From the NCBI GenBank assembly GCA_020629335.1, contig JAHDDN010000049.1, positions 1 through 20,239 of the forward strand: 20,239 bases of DNA, given 5' to 3'. The position numbers and the translations under genes were made by a program. This document shows positions 7,843 through 15,971 of the stretch, piece after piece. The stretch is from Chitinophagales bacterium (GTDB taxonomy: Bacteria > Bacteroidota > Bacteroidia > Chitinophagales > UBA2359). Within the stretch, counting starts at the first letter, position 1. Each line of letters begins with the position of its first letter. The notes below the pieces were generated by a model. The model was not told the DNA's origin. It searched no databases and saw only the letters and a program-made list of their open reading frames with translations.

Positions 7843-8985
7843 ATGATAAAAAAGCGATTCTCTTTACTCCTAATTGCAGTGATATTACAATGCTGTTTAT
7901 TCGCTCAATCAGAGTATGCGACTATAGATCAGGCATCTAAATCTGTACCCAATCAATTAAAAACGGTATCTGATATTAGCGCACATTTAGTTCAAAATCT
8001 ATCTAATGATGAAGAAAAGCTCAGAGCTATTTTTATTTGGGTAACTCATAATATCAAATATGATACAGGCTTCGATATTGTCAATTATAGATATAGAGAG
8101 AAGGACGAGCTGATTACTCATATTCTTAATAAGCGCAAAGGTGTTTGTGAGCATTATTGCGAGTTGATGAAGCGGATGTGTGATGAGGTCGATATTCAAG
8201 CGAATGTGATTCATGGATATAACTGGCTAAATGATGGAAGCCTATCGGACCAATCACATGCTTGGTTAGTCGCCAAATTAAAGGACAACTATTGGTTTTT
8301 TGAGCCAACCTGGGCAGCGGGTTATGCCATTAGTCAAACAGAAAACAAGCATGAATATCGAGAAGGATTTTTCAAAATTGCTCCTACAGAATTTATTAAA
8401 GACCATATGCCATTTGATCCTATTTGGCAGTGCCTTCCTAATCCAATTAGTCATAGCAGTTTCTCCTCCAAAGATTTTTCAAGGGTTGGAGAGAAAGGTA
8501 ATTATGCCTTTAAAGATTCAATAGCCTTAGCCAATTCTCAAGATAATATTACTTACTTAAGCCATTCGAATAGAAGGATACAAGAAATGGGTTTGGCAAA
8601 TGAAGTTATTAAAACTCATTTGGGCAATCAAGAATTGCAAATGAACAAAAACAGATTTAATATAGCAGTTGATACAATCAATTATGGTATCAATGCCTAT
8701 AACACTTATATTGGGTATAAAAACGAACAATTTAGAAAACCCAAAATAAGCGATACTGAAATCATCTCGCTCATTACAAAGGCCGACAATAGTATTCAAT
8801 ATGCCCTTCAAATTCTTCTTGATGTAGAATCAAGGGAGGAAGAGTTTAGTCAATTACTAGAAGATACCCGCCAATCCACTCCTGAATTGGCTAAGCAAAT
8901 TCAGGAGGAGAAAGAGTTTGTGACTAAGTATATCAAAAAGTGGAAGCCACTCAGAATCTTTATGTTTGTTCAATGGACGCCTTAG
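7843..8985 (+). CDS. Secreted transglutaminase-like (KY peptidase-type) protein
   Basis: This 380-residue protein starts with a signal peptide (KKR followed by a hydrophobic LLLIAVILQCCLFA core, probable cleavage near residue 21). A transglutaminase-like domain of the kind found in KY (kyphoscoliosis) peptidases follows at about residues 45-160. The order is FIWVTHNIKYD, the nucleophile in KGVCEHY (Cys102), a histidine in QSHAWLVAKL (His139) and WFFEPTWAAGY. The third triad residue, normally Asp in a D-P/S-T-W motif, is Glu154 here. A HMPFDPIWQ motif after the domain is also typical of the group. The C-terminal half (about 230-370) is polar and probably helical, with no recognised domain. It likely acts in the periplasm as a cysteine protease or transglutaminase-like enzyme. 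The gene lies 54 bases after the ABC permease gene and converges with the esterase gene with 17 bases between them. Confidence 0.85.
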   Translation: MIKKRFSLLLIAVILQCCLFAQSEYATIDQASKSVPNQLKTVSDISAHLVQNLSNDEEKLRAIFIWVTHNIKYDTGFDIVNYRYREKDELITHILNKRKGVCEHYCELMKRMCDEVDIQANVIHGYNWLNDGSLSDQSHAWLVAKLKDNYWFFEPTWAAGYAISQTENKHEYREGFFKIAPTEFIKDHMPFDPIWQCLPNPISHSSFSSKDFSRVGEKGNYAFKDSIALANSQDNITYLSHSNRRIQEMGLANEVIKTHLGNQELQMNKNRFNIAVDTINYGINAYNTYIGYKNEQFRKPKISDTEIISLITKADNSIQYALQILLDVESREEEFSQLLEDTRQSTPELAKQIQEEKEFVTKYIKKWKPLRIFMFVQWTP

Positions 8986-9002
8986 TTATTTAGTACACCA
9001 AT

Positions 9003-10139
9003 TTATTCCTTAATAATTTTTTTGATTCCCATCTCATTAATTTGAACAAAGTAGATGGCATTTGCCAACATACCCAAAGAGAGCTCATGAGAATTTGATG
9101 GGCTAGGAGTGTAGTCCATAACTAATTGCCCTTGCATATCAAATAAACGAACTCGTTTAATTAGTTCATTAGATTCGATTGTTAAAACATCTTTCGTTTT
9201 GTTCGGGTAGATTTTCAGACCTACATCAGTAGTGTTTTCAATAGAGGTAGGAGGTTCAGGCGGATCAGTAGATAAATTACTCTCTAATGTATGCTCTTTA
9301 AAGAAATTCCAAATTTCAGCACTGGCGCTAAAATCTTGATTCGTCACTCCTTGAGCTGTAAATGCTGCTCCAGGCCATGTGTGTTCTCCACCATCTACTA
9401 AATAATATACAACTTGTGTTCCACCATCACAATCTAAATAATCTGTTCGGGTTGCAGTACTTCCATCATCCGTATTAATATCAGGCACATCTTCCGTGAT
9501 AGCATCCAACTCACAATTATTGTGATTAGCCCAATAGGTTACTAAATCATCGATAGATAAACCAAACATACTTCCTTCAAATGGAACAGTAGGATCAGCA
9601 GTACCATGAATCTGCATAACAGGGATAGGTTGTGAAGCATCACAACTAGTATTTTCTAAACTGGTCATACTTCCAGTTACTGATGCAATAGCCGCAATTC
9701 TGTCAGTCATTTCACAAGCCAGCTTATAACTCATATAACCACCATTAGACATGCCCGTCGAATAAACTCGATTTTGATCGACGCCGTAATTTTCAATCAA
9801 GGCATCTAACATAACATGAGTAAAACCAACATCATCCGTATTGGTGCCAAATCCAGTATTCCACTGATTATTGATTCCTTCAGGATAGCATACTATCATA
9901 TTAGCCGTATCTGAGACGGCATTAAATTGAGAGTAAAATTCTTGTTGAAAGGCATTAGAGCCTAAACCATGAAAATTTAGCACAAGAGGTAAATTCTGAG
10001 AAGCGTCAAAATTCGGAGGTATATGAACATTATAAGTTCGCTCCACTCCATCGTGCATGATGGTTTCTGTGATGGTCTCTTGGGCCATCAAGCTAAAAGA
10101 AGCAATTATCCCTAAAATTAAAATATATGTAAATTTCAT
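9003..10139 (-). CDS. PHB depolymerase/feruloyl esterase-like secreted enzyme with T9SS sorting domain
   Basis: This 378-residue protein begins with a signal peptide (MKFTYILILGIIASFSLMAQ). An alpha/beta-hydrolase domain of the poly(3-hydroxybutyrate) depolymerase or LpqC/feruloyl esterase type follows at about residues 25-285. The oxyanion motif is HGLG (57-60), the nucleophile elbow GMSNGG puts Ser131 in place, Asp182 lies in HGTADPTVPF and His253 in GGEHTWPG, completing the triad. A proline-rich linker (about 291-298) leads to a type A T9SS C-terminal domain (LKIYPNKTKDVLTIE to the end, about 308-378). The protein is therefore probably secreted or surface-attached through the Por system. 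Its role would be hydrolysis of a polyester or ester-linked polysaccharide; the exact substrate is unclear. The gene lies 69 bases after the E1 gene on the same strand and could be read through from it. Confidence 0.92.
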   Translation of the reverse strand: MKFTYILILGIIASFSLMAQETITETIMHDGVERTYNVHIPPNFDASQNLPLVLNFHGLGSNAFQQEFYSQFNAVSDTANMIVCYPEGINNQWNTGFGTNTDDVGFTHVMLDALIENYGVDQNRVYSTGMSNGGYMSYKLACEMTDRIAAIASVTGSMTSLENTSCDASQPIPVMQIHGTADPTVPFEGSMFGLSIDDLVTYWANHNNCELDAITEDVPDINTDDGSTATRTDYLDCDGGTQVVYYLVDGGEHTWPGAAFTAQGVTNQDFSASAEIWNFFKEHTLESNLSTDPPEPPTSIENTTDVGLKIYPNKTKDVLTIESNELIKRVRLFDMQGQLVMDYTPSPSNSHELSLGMLANAIYFVQINEMGIKKIIKE

Positions 10140-10208
10140 AATTAGTTATTTAAATGTCGTGTTTTTTGTATTTGTTTAGCCTTTAATTTGTTTTGCAAAC
10201 TCAAGCGA

Positions 10209-12617
10209 TTAGAAAAAATCAGGATAAGTTTGAGGATCAAACTCATTCATCATTTCATAGATGCCTTTAAAGATATCGGCTACTACTGGTTTGCAGAAGT
10301 AATCTCCATCGGAGCCATAAGCAGGACGATTTTCCAAAGCGGCAATACATTTAGGTTTAGAATCTAAGTAGTAGTAAGCTCCTTGTTCTTCTAACACTTT
10401 TTGCATCATATAGGCAGTTCCTCCACCAGGCACGTCTTCATCCAAAAATACCACCCGATTCGTTTTCTTGATCGACTCGACAATTTGGTGCTTGACATCA
10501 AATGGCAATAGTGTTTGCACATCAATTATCTCTACTGAAACACCAATCTGCTCTAATTGTTTAGCAGCCTTCATCGCTTCCCTAATAACAGAGCCATAAG
10601 TTACCACTGTCACATCGCTTCCTTCCCGAATCACCTCAGGTATACCAATTGGCACTCTAAACTCCCCGATGTTATCAGGCAGTCTTTCTTTCAGTCGATA
10701 GCCGTTCAAACATTCCACTATAATAGCAGGATCATCAGAAGCCAGCATCGTATTATAAAAACCTGCTGCTTGGGTCATATTTCGAGGCACTAATAAATAA
10801 ACTCCTCTAACCGAGTTGATCAACATTCCCATCGGTGATCCACTATGCCAAATACCCTCTAATCGATGCCCTCGAGTACGTATGATACAAGGTGCCTGTT
10901 GGCGACCACCTGACCGCCATCTGATGGTCGCTAAATCATCAGAAATAGGTTGTAATCCCCAAATGAAATAATCCAAATATTGTATCTCTGCAATGGGTCT
11001 CAATCCCCTCATGGCCATGCCTATTGCTTGCCCCATAATGGTGTGTTCTCGGATGCCTGTATCGAAGACTCTATCGACACCATATTTTTCTTGCATACCA
11101 GCAAAGCCCTGATTGACATCACCGATCTGTCCTACGTCTTCACCAAAGGCTACGACTCTTGGATCACGCTCTAATATATTGTCAAAGGCAGCATTTAAGA
11201 CTTGGGAGCCATTAATGAGTGGACTATCATCAGAATAGCTTGGAGCAACCGATTCGATGTTAATTGCTGCTTTAGATGATTCGCTATAAAGGTTTGATTT
11301 GTAGGTGTTTATGCCTTTTTGAATGAAGCGAGTGTTCCAATCACTTAAAGCTTTTGTTGAGGGGTGTGCGTTATGAGCGTATAATTGCACTAATGCCTTT
11401 TGCACGTTTTCCATTAGATCTCTACGCAATGGATCCAATAAACTAGCCAATTCTTTTTGAATACTTTCAATGCCACTATCATTGATTTCATTAGCGATAT
11501 TGGCATAGAGTTGCTTGACTTCATTGATCTCGGCTTTAATCACATTGCTGAAATCCTTCCAGGCCTTGTTTTTGCCATCTTTAGCCTCTTTAATAGCCCC
11601 ATCTCTAATTTCATCTAAAGTCGCTTCAGTGGCGATTTTATTGGCTATTATCCATTTTCTAAGGCTAAGTATACAATCCGTATCCTTTTCCCATTGAAGC
11701 CTGTCTTTCGACTTATAACGTTCATGAGAGCCCGATGTCGAATGCCCTTGAGGCTGGGTAACTTCTTGCACATGTACTAAACAAGGGATATGCTTCTCTC
11801 GAGCAATTTTTTCGGCCTTAGCATAAGCGGCATACAAACCTTCATAGTCCCATGCCTTAGCAATAATGATCTCAATACCATTGGTGCCTTTTTCAATTTG
11901 AAAGCCTGCAAGAACACTTGAGATAGAACTCTTAGTTGTCTGATATTCAATGGGTACTGATATTCCATATCCATCATCCCATACACTAATCACCATGGGT
12001 ACGCCCATAACGCCGATTGCATTAACCGATTCCCAGAAGGGCCCTTCGCTTGTACTGGCGTCTCCAATCGTTACATAAACCACCTCATTACCCTTATCAG
12101 AGAACTTATTTTCAGCATGTAATGCTTCTATTTCTCGATACTTTTTTGAAGCCAATGCTAGGCCAACAGCCCTTGCCATTTGACCCGATGTACAAGAGAC
12201 ATCAGAAGAGGTGTTTTTGATCTTTAGCAAATCATTCCATTCCCCATTTTCATCCAAGCTATGAGTCGCAAAATGAGCGTTCATTTGCCGGCCTGCCGAA
12301 TGCGGTTCATTAGCTGGATCTGGGTCCGCATAAAGCTGTGCAAATAGCTCACTTACTGTCACATTGTCCAAGGCCAACATAAGAGTCTGATCACGATAAT
12401 AACCCGACCTAAAGTCACCATCCTTAAAGAAGTGAGCTAACACAATCTGAGGCAGCTCTTTACCATCTCCAAGAATGCCAAATTTAGCTTTACCAGTCAA
12501 AACCTCACGTCTCGACATATAGCTAATTTCTCTACTAAGTTCTGCTATTTTATAATCATGTAAAATTTGAGTTTTATTAAGGGGAAACTTAATCTTCTTT
12601 TTCTTTATAACTGCCAT
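10209..12617 (-). CDS. Fused alpha-beta E1 of a 2-oxo acid (branched-chain type) dehydrogenase
   Basis: The 802-residue product joins an E1-alpha domain (about 20-380) and an E1-beta transketolase-type domain (about 460-790), linked by a helical Glu/Lys-rich stretch. It decarboxylates a 2-oxo acid using thiamine diphosphate (TPP) and passes the acyl group to lipoyl-E2. The fused form, common in Bacteroidota, is usually annotated as a branched-chain 2-oxoisovalerate dehydrogenase. The TPP motif is altered: GDASTSEG (185-192) instead of GDG..., ending in VWDDGYGIS (212-220) instead of NNGYAIS. I believe this variant is characteristic of the fused branch rather than damage. The beta part keeps FGEDVG, the DTGIREHTIMGQAIGMA region and the C-terminal FLDEDVPGGGTA. 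No E2 or E3 gene is nearby. A -7 box lies 57-64 bases upstream of the start. Confidence 0.92.
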   Translation of the reverse strand: MAVIKKKKIKFPLNKTQILHDYKIAELSREISYMSRREVLTGKAKFGILGDGKELPQIVLAHFFKDGDFRSGYYRDQTLMLALDNVTVSELFAQLYADPDPANEPHSAGRQMNAHFATHSLDENGEWNDLLKIKNTSSDVSCTSGQMARAVGLALASKKYREIEALHAENKFSDKGNEVVYVTIGDASTSEGPFWESVNAIGVMGVPMVISVWDDGYGISVPIEYQTTKSSISSVLAGFQIEKGTNGIEIIIAKAWDYEGLYAAYAKAEKIAREKHIPCLVHVQEVTQPQGHSTSGSHERYKSKDRLQWEKDTDCILSLRKWIIANKIATEATLDEIRDGAIKEAKDGKNKAWKDFSNVIKAEINEVKQLYANIANEINDSGIESIQKELASLLDPLRRDLMENVQKALVQLYAHNAHPSTKALSDWNTRFIQKGINTYKSNLYSESSKAAINIESVAPSYSDDSPLINGSQVLNAAFDNILERDPRVVAFGEDVGQIGDVNQGFAGMQEKYGVDRVFDTGIREHTIMGQAIGMAMRGLRPIAEIQYLDYFIWGLQPISDDLATIRWRSGGRQQAPCIIRTRGHRLEGIWHSGSPMGMLINSVRGVYLLVPRNMTQAAGFYNTMLASDDPAIIVECLNGYRLKERLPDNIGEFRVPIGIPEVIREGSDVTVVTYGSVIREAMKAAKQLEQIGVSVEIIDVQTLLPFDVKHQIVESIKKTNRVVFLDEDVPGGGTAYMMQKVLEEQGAYYYLDSKPKCIAALENRPAYGSDGDYFCKPVVADIFKGIYEMMNEFDPQTYPDFF

Positions 12618-12673
12618 AAAATATCGTTCTTTGCTGTTGTTATCAATCTCAATTATTAGTAGTAATTACACTG

Positions 12674-12681
12674 CAAAAGTA
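12674..12681 (-). promoter_or_regulatory. Bacteroidota -7 box for the E1 gene
   Basis: On the minus strand TACTTTTG, followed by CAG, matches TAnnTTTG and would give a leader of about 50 bases before the ATG at 12615-12617. No TTG is present at the expected -33 distance, so support is the -7 box alone. Confidence 0.45.
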
Positions 12682-13002
12682 AGCATTTTTAGTGGGATTT
12701 TTATGTATTTTCGTCATTTTTAGGCATATAAATATCGTTAAAATTGCATAGTATTTAATGGTTTCAACCCTTGTAAATTACTATCAAATTCAAATGTTGT
12801 CACATGTATAATTGTCGATAAAATTCAATATTTACAATTGGCATTATTGTCTAACGTATTTGCACCAAGTCGCTTACTAAGAATAACATACTTAGCGTAC
12901 ATTTATTATTCATTTGGGGCTTCCAGCTGCGCCAGCAAAAGCAAGTGCACAGCACAAGCCAAATCAATTCCTAAATCATAATTTTTAATTCGTCATTAAA
13001 GA
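12682..13002. other. Gene-free stretch upstream of the E1 gene
   Basis: No open frame of note lies here. A small hairpin spans 12871-12896 (CTAAG pairing with CTTAG, with a CGC/GCG extension). GTCTAAC at 12849-12855 matches an integron-type RYYYAAC core but has no GTTRRRY partner. The stretch 12917-12960 is GC-richer than its surroundings and looks like a worn repeat. I see nothing else. Confidence 0.4.
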
Positions 13003-13145
13003 GGCGCAGCCGTCGGGCTGTCCGTTCTCATGTGGCTATGCTACTCCTACTACACTAAGGCCCGCTTGTCTCTTATTGGAGCCTGCGCGTACCTAAGTTC
13101 CGTAAGTCGCAGCATGGCCGCCACATACCACTCCCATCCCTAAGC
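13003..13145 (-). repeat. Fold-back element, copy B
   Basis: Read on the minus strand, this is the close relative of copy A. It starts with GGCTTAGGGATGGGAGTGG, continues with TATGTGGC and GGCCATGCTGCGACTTACGG, keeps the loop GCTCCAATAAGAGACAAGC, and ends in TAGCATAGCCACATGAGAAC, GGACAGCCCGAC and GGCTGCGCC. Compared with copy A, the inner 12-base stem has several mismatches, while the TATGTGGC/GCCACAT outer arm is kept. It sits downstream of the MFS terminator, in the same transcriptional orientation as the MFS gene. Confidence 0.85.
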
Positions 13146-13155
13146 CAAAAATAAG

Positions 13156-13180
13156 GTTGGAACGTTCTCAACGTTCCAAC
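13156..13180 (-). terminator. Intrinsic terminator overlapping the MFS stop codon
   Basis: On the minus strand GTTGGAACGTT pairs perfectly over 11 bases with AACGTTCCAAC across a three-base loop, followed by CTTATTTTTGG. The stem includes the last codons (Leu-Glu-Arg) of the MFS gene, and its TGA lies at the loop (13168-13170). The T run is short and begins two bases after the stem, but placement and stem strength suggest a rho-independent terminator. Confidence 0.7.
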
Positions 13181-14406
13181 GTTTCAAGCTCAATCCTACT
13201 TTCTCGTAATGCCTTGCTCCCCATAGCAAACAAAGAAGTCAATAAGTACATAGCTGCTGCTCCAATATAGATATGACGTGGATCAGTAAAGTCTGCCATC
13301 CAGGCCAAGCTCAGCCCAGCAAGCATAAACATTAAGGTAGAAAACATCGAACTTATAGCATAAACACGTCCTAAAAAATCTTGAGGGACTGTTGTTTGTA
13401 AGAGAGTGTTTTGGGCCACATCTCTAACCGAATTAGGCAAGCCCATCAAAATTGAAGGAATTAAAGCGATTAAAACCGTTGGGCTAACCGCAAACCAATA
13501 AGTTAATAAGGCAGTTAAAAAGGCATTGATGATAATGATATAACCAGTATATTTTAGTATATATTTATTGAAGATAGTCGCCAAAATGGCCCCCACCAAC
13601 ATTCCGCCAAAATAAGTAGAGGCGATATATCCCCAATCTTCTGCAGTCCCACCCAAGGCTTTTTCTACAAAGGGCAATAAGACAGCAGTTGTCCAAACCC
13701 CATGAGGAAAGTGCTCTAATATTTCCATCAGTACTAATGGTAAGGCAATCTTGTGATTTTTCAAATCACTAAAACCCTGTATGGCACTCTTAAATAAAGA
13801 GTCTTGATCTTTGTCAAGAGCTTTAGGGGCAAAGGGTGTTTGTATGAAATAAGTAATAATAGCAGACAATAAAAAACTCAGCGCATTAATTAATATAAAT
13901 GCTTCAAAGCCCATGACTAAGGTGAGTACTCCACCAATCCCAAACCCAAGTGCGAAGATAGCTTGATTGGTTCCTATAAAAATACTATTAGCTTGCCCAA
14001 TATTTTTATCCTTTACCACCGAAGGAATGATCGCCATTTTCGCAGGACGATAAAAAGCAGAAGTAGCAGACAAAGCCGCAACAATTGTATATAAACCAAC
14101 CATATTAAAATAATCCTCACTCACAAACAACAAAAGCATCAATACCAAGACCAAGCGAATAATGTCAATGGCAATTAATACATGTTTACGGTCATAGCGA
14201 TCCACGACCGCTCCAGCAAAAGGCCCTATCAAAAATGCTGGAAAGCTACCAGCCACCATTACCCAAGCCGTTTGCAAAGCAGAACCACTATACTCATACA
14301 CATTGACCATAATCCCAGCCGTATACAATATATCACCCATCCCAGAAACAGTCTGAGCCAGCCACAGCAATACAAAATTAATATTAGATCTTAATTCCTT
14401 CAGCAT
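13168..14406 (-). CDS. MFS transporter (MFS_3/EntS-like exporter family)
   Basis: This 412-residue membrane protein has the hydrophobic pattern of a 12-helix major facilitator. Motif A is present between helices 2 and 3 as GAVVDRYDRKHVL (about residues 63-75), and helices 1 (NFVLLWLAQTVSGMGD) and 4 fit the MFS_3 or enterobactin-exporter-like group, proton-driven exporters of drugs or small molecules. A weaker repeat of the half-structure follows helix 7 (YIASTYFGGMLVGAILATIF). I chose the ATG at 14404-14406 because a clear GGAGG (14415-14419, minus strand) lies eight bases upstream. An in-frame TTG at 14419-14421 overlaps that site and would give five extra residues. The substrate cannot be told from sequence. 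The gene has its own likely promoter and terminator and appears monocistronic. Confidence 0.9.
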   Translation of the reverse strand: MLKELRSNINFVLLWLAQTVSGMGDILYTAGIMVNVYEYSGSALQTAWVMVAGSFPAFLIGPFAGAVVDRYDRKHVLIAIDIIRLVLVLMLLLFVSEDYFNMVGLYTIVAALSATSAFYRPAKMAIIPSVVKDKNIGQANSIFIGTNQAIFALGFGIGGVLTLVMGFEAFILINALSFLLSAIITYFIQTPFAPKALDKDQDSLFKSAIQGFSDLKNHKIALPLVLMEILEHFPHGVWTTAVLLPFVEKALGGTAEDWGYIASTYFGGMLVGAILATIFNKYILKYTGYIIIINAFLTALLTYWFAVSPTVLIALIPSILMGLPNSVRDVAQNTLLQTTVPQDFLGRVYAISSMFSTLMFMLAGLSLAWMADFTDPRHIYIGAAAMYLLTSLFAMGSKALRESRIELETLER

Positions 14407-14414
14407 AAATTTAT

Positions 14415-14419
14415 CCTCC
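14415..14419 (-). promoter_or_regulatory. Shine-Dalgarno site of the MFS gene
   Basis: GGAGG on the minus strand, eight bases before the ATG at 14406. It is notable because most genes here lack a recognisable Shine-Dalgarno sequence, and it decides between the ATG and the upstream TTG. Confidence 0.75.
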
Positions 14420-14431
14420 AATTTAAGAGCA

Positions 14432-14439
14432 CAAAGCTA
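14432..14439 (-). promoter_or_regulatory. Possible -7 box for the MFS gene
   Basis: TAGCTTTG on the minus strand matches TAnnTTTG, with a leader of about 20 bases to the ribosome binding site region. A TTTG at 14454-14457 is closer (14 bases) than the usual -33 spacing, so this is only moderately supported. Confidence 0.4.
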
Positions 14440-15137
14440 AATATATAAGAGATCAAACCTAAATATTCTCCCAATAACTATTAGAATAAAAGTTTTCTTT
14501 CTGTATACAAACACCATTTCACGAGCTAATAGAATGAGCTTGAATAGGGTAGAGGGAGTTTGAATAAGGTTTGAGTAAACTAAAAAGTATAGAAATCAAA
14601 TATTAAAATAATTTCATGTTTAATTTTAGACCTCAAGATAAGCCAATAAAAATTACGAAACTAAAAACAATTTAATATATAAATAGAGAGAACAATACTG
14701 AATGAATTGATTATACATTGTTTTTTAAAATTATTCATAAAACTTGAGTGTATTTTCTGCACAATAAACAGTACACAGTATAATTTTATTTAATTCTTGC
14801 TTGGCATTTGACAGGGATTTTAGCCGCTCGATTTCTTATAGCACACGCACTTTTACTTGCACATCCCTATTGTTGCGGGTGTTGTTTTTTGCTGTCATGA
14901 GTTGGCCGCTTGTTTAAAGCAAAAAAACGATTTGAATAGCTAAGGTATGGTCGATACGGTTCTTGGGGCATCTACTAATAGGAGAGAGGGCGTTTCAGGA
15001 GGCGGTTTTTGGAGGGTGAGAGCGGTGAAAGCATAATAATGCTGCCAAAATGACAGTTCTTGAACGTAAGGTGTAAGATTCCTTAATAGCGCAATAAATA
15101 TTAATACATAACGCCGCCATAACTTAAAAGACAAGCA
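14440..15137. other. Gene-free AT-rich stretch with a GC-richer patch
   Basis: I recognise no gene. Positions 14440-14790 are AT-rich without clear structure. Positions 14805-14935 are richer in GC; read on the minus strand they contain AGGGAT and ATCCCT about 50 bases apart, which could pair. A 68-codon minus-strand frame (14940-15146) starts inside the neighbouring fold-back element, has no recognisable motifs and is probably not a gene. Confidence 0.4.
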
Positions 15138-15360
15138 CTGCAACATTTTCTGATTACATATAATTTTAGTTGAAATGATAATGTTTAATTGGTTTGTTGG
15201 TCATGTAAGTCAAAAAGACTTACCTTAATGCTCAGTGTTAAATAGCAGACTTTTGTTGCAAATTATGTGCTTCGAAAGGCACAAGTCAAAAAGACTCGCG
15301 CCATAATTCTGGCCATAGAATTGTGCTTTTATAGTCTGTTTTTCTACATAAATGTTGCAG
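15138..15360. repeat. Fold-back element with 11-base perfect ends and inner hairpins
   Basis: CTGCAACATTT at 15138-15148 is the exact inverse of AAATGTTGCAG at 15350-15360. Inside are GTAAGTC-AAAAA-GACTTAC (15205-15223), GTGC...GCAC (15267-15282), AATTCT-GGCCAT-AGAATT (15305-15322) and CAGAC (15246-15250) facing GTCTG (15334-15338) followed by five T residues. The string AAGTCAAAAAGACT occurs twice, at 15207 and 15283. It may be a small non-autonomous mobile element or a structured RNA. No obvious target-site duplication flanks it. Confidence 0.6.
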
Positions 15361-15449
15361 GATTATAAAGATGCGAAATCACATCGAAATTAACATGCCA
15401 GTCAGAGACTACCCCAGAGTGTTCGTTGGATGTTTCTTATTTCCATGAT

Positions 15450-15660
15450 ATTGCCTATGGCAGCTATTCTCGTTTTAACTTACCAGCAAGACCTGTCATC
15501 CCGAATGCCGTAGGCATACAGGGATCTATTACGACAAAACTCAAGGATTTGGGAGGCTAAACTCATTAGCAATAATCGTTTTGACCATTAATATCATGGC
15601 TCCAAAGCTCGATTTAGAACTCCATTGGCCAAAACGAGAATAGCTGTGCCTATGGGCAAT
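15450..15660. repeat. Inverted repeat pair around a 150-base segment
   Basis: The left arm (15450-15476) and the right arm (15631-15660) are inverse copies. AAAACGAGAATAGCTG matches over 16 bases without mismatch, and a CAAT end is reached after a three-base length difference. In addition, CCATGATATT (15443-15452) is the exact inverse of AATATCATGG (15590-15599), so two overlapping fold-backs share the left arm. No reading frame lies between them. Confidence 0.65.
15498..15525. repeat. REP-like palindrome
   Basis: ATCCCGAATGCC, a GTA loop and GGCATACAGGGAT form an imperfect hairpin, flanked by TGTC and CT. The GTCATCCCGAATG...GGGATCT layout resembles dispersed intergenic palindromes known from many bacteria. 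It lies within the 15450-15660 inverted repeat. Confidence 0.6.
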
Positions 15661-15971
15661 TGATGAAATTTATTTTTATGTGTAGTTTGGGATTGCAATA
15701 AATTAAGCGCTAATTTATATAAATATGTTTTTTGTTATACATAATTATGAACGCAAATTTAAGAAGTGCGCAAATTAAACTTTATTAAAAATAAATATGC
15801 GTAAAAATTACTCCTGCTGAGAAGATCAGATGTTTATGTATTGAGTAAAGCAGTGTACGTATGTCGTTGATGAATAGAGCTTTGTGTTTTAAATAGGTGA
15901 TTAGCTTGATCAATAATGTAAATAGCCCTACTTAAGTTTATAGCTACGCTTTGGGCGCCATAATGATATAA
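15661..15971. other. Gene-free stretch downstream of the Roco gene
   Basis: This is AT-rich sequence without a credible frame. On the minus strand I see no strong terminator after the Roco stop; the nearest candidate pairing (around 15925-15950) is weak. Nothing else is recognisable. Confidence 0.35.

Noticed and set aside
8126..8811. Several 60-84 codon frames overlapping the transglutaminase-like gene on both strands
   Set aside because: They overlap a gene with a well-supported domain and show no recognisable features of their own.
12849..12855. GTCTAAC as an integron attC core, given the run of small unrelated plus-strand genes at 307-5555
   Set aside because: No GTTRRRY partner with complementary L boxes lies within 150 bases, and no integrase gene is present. 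The spacing between the small genes does not show attC-like sequences.
14940..15146. 68-codon minus-strand open frame
   Set aside because: Its start lies within a fold-back repeat, it has no recognisable motif or ribosome binding site, and its Leu/Pro/Thr-rich composition differs from the real genes around it.
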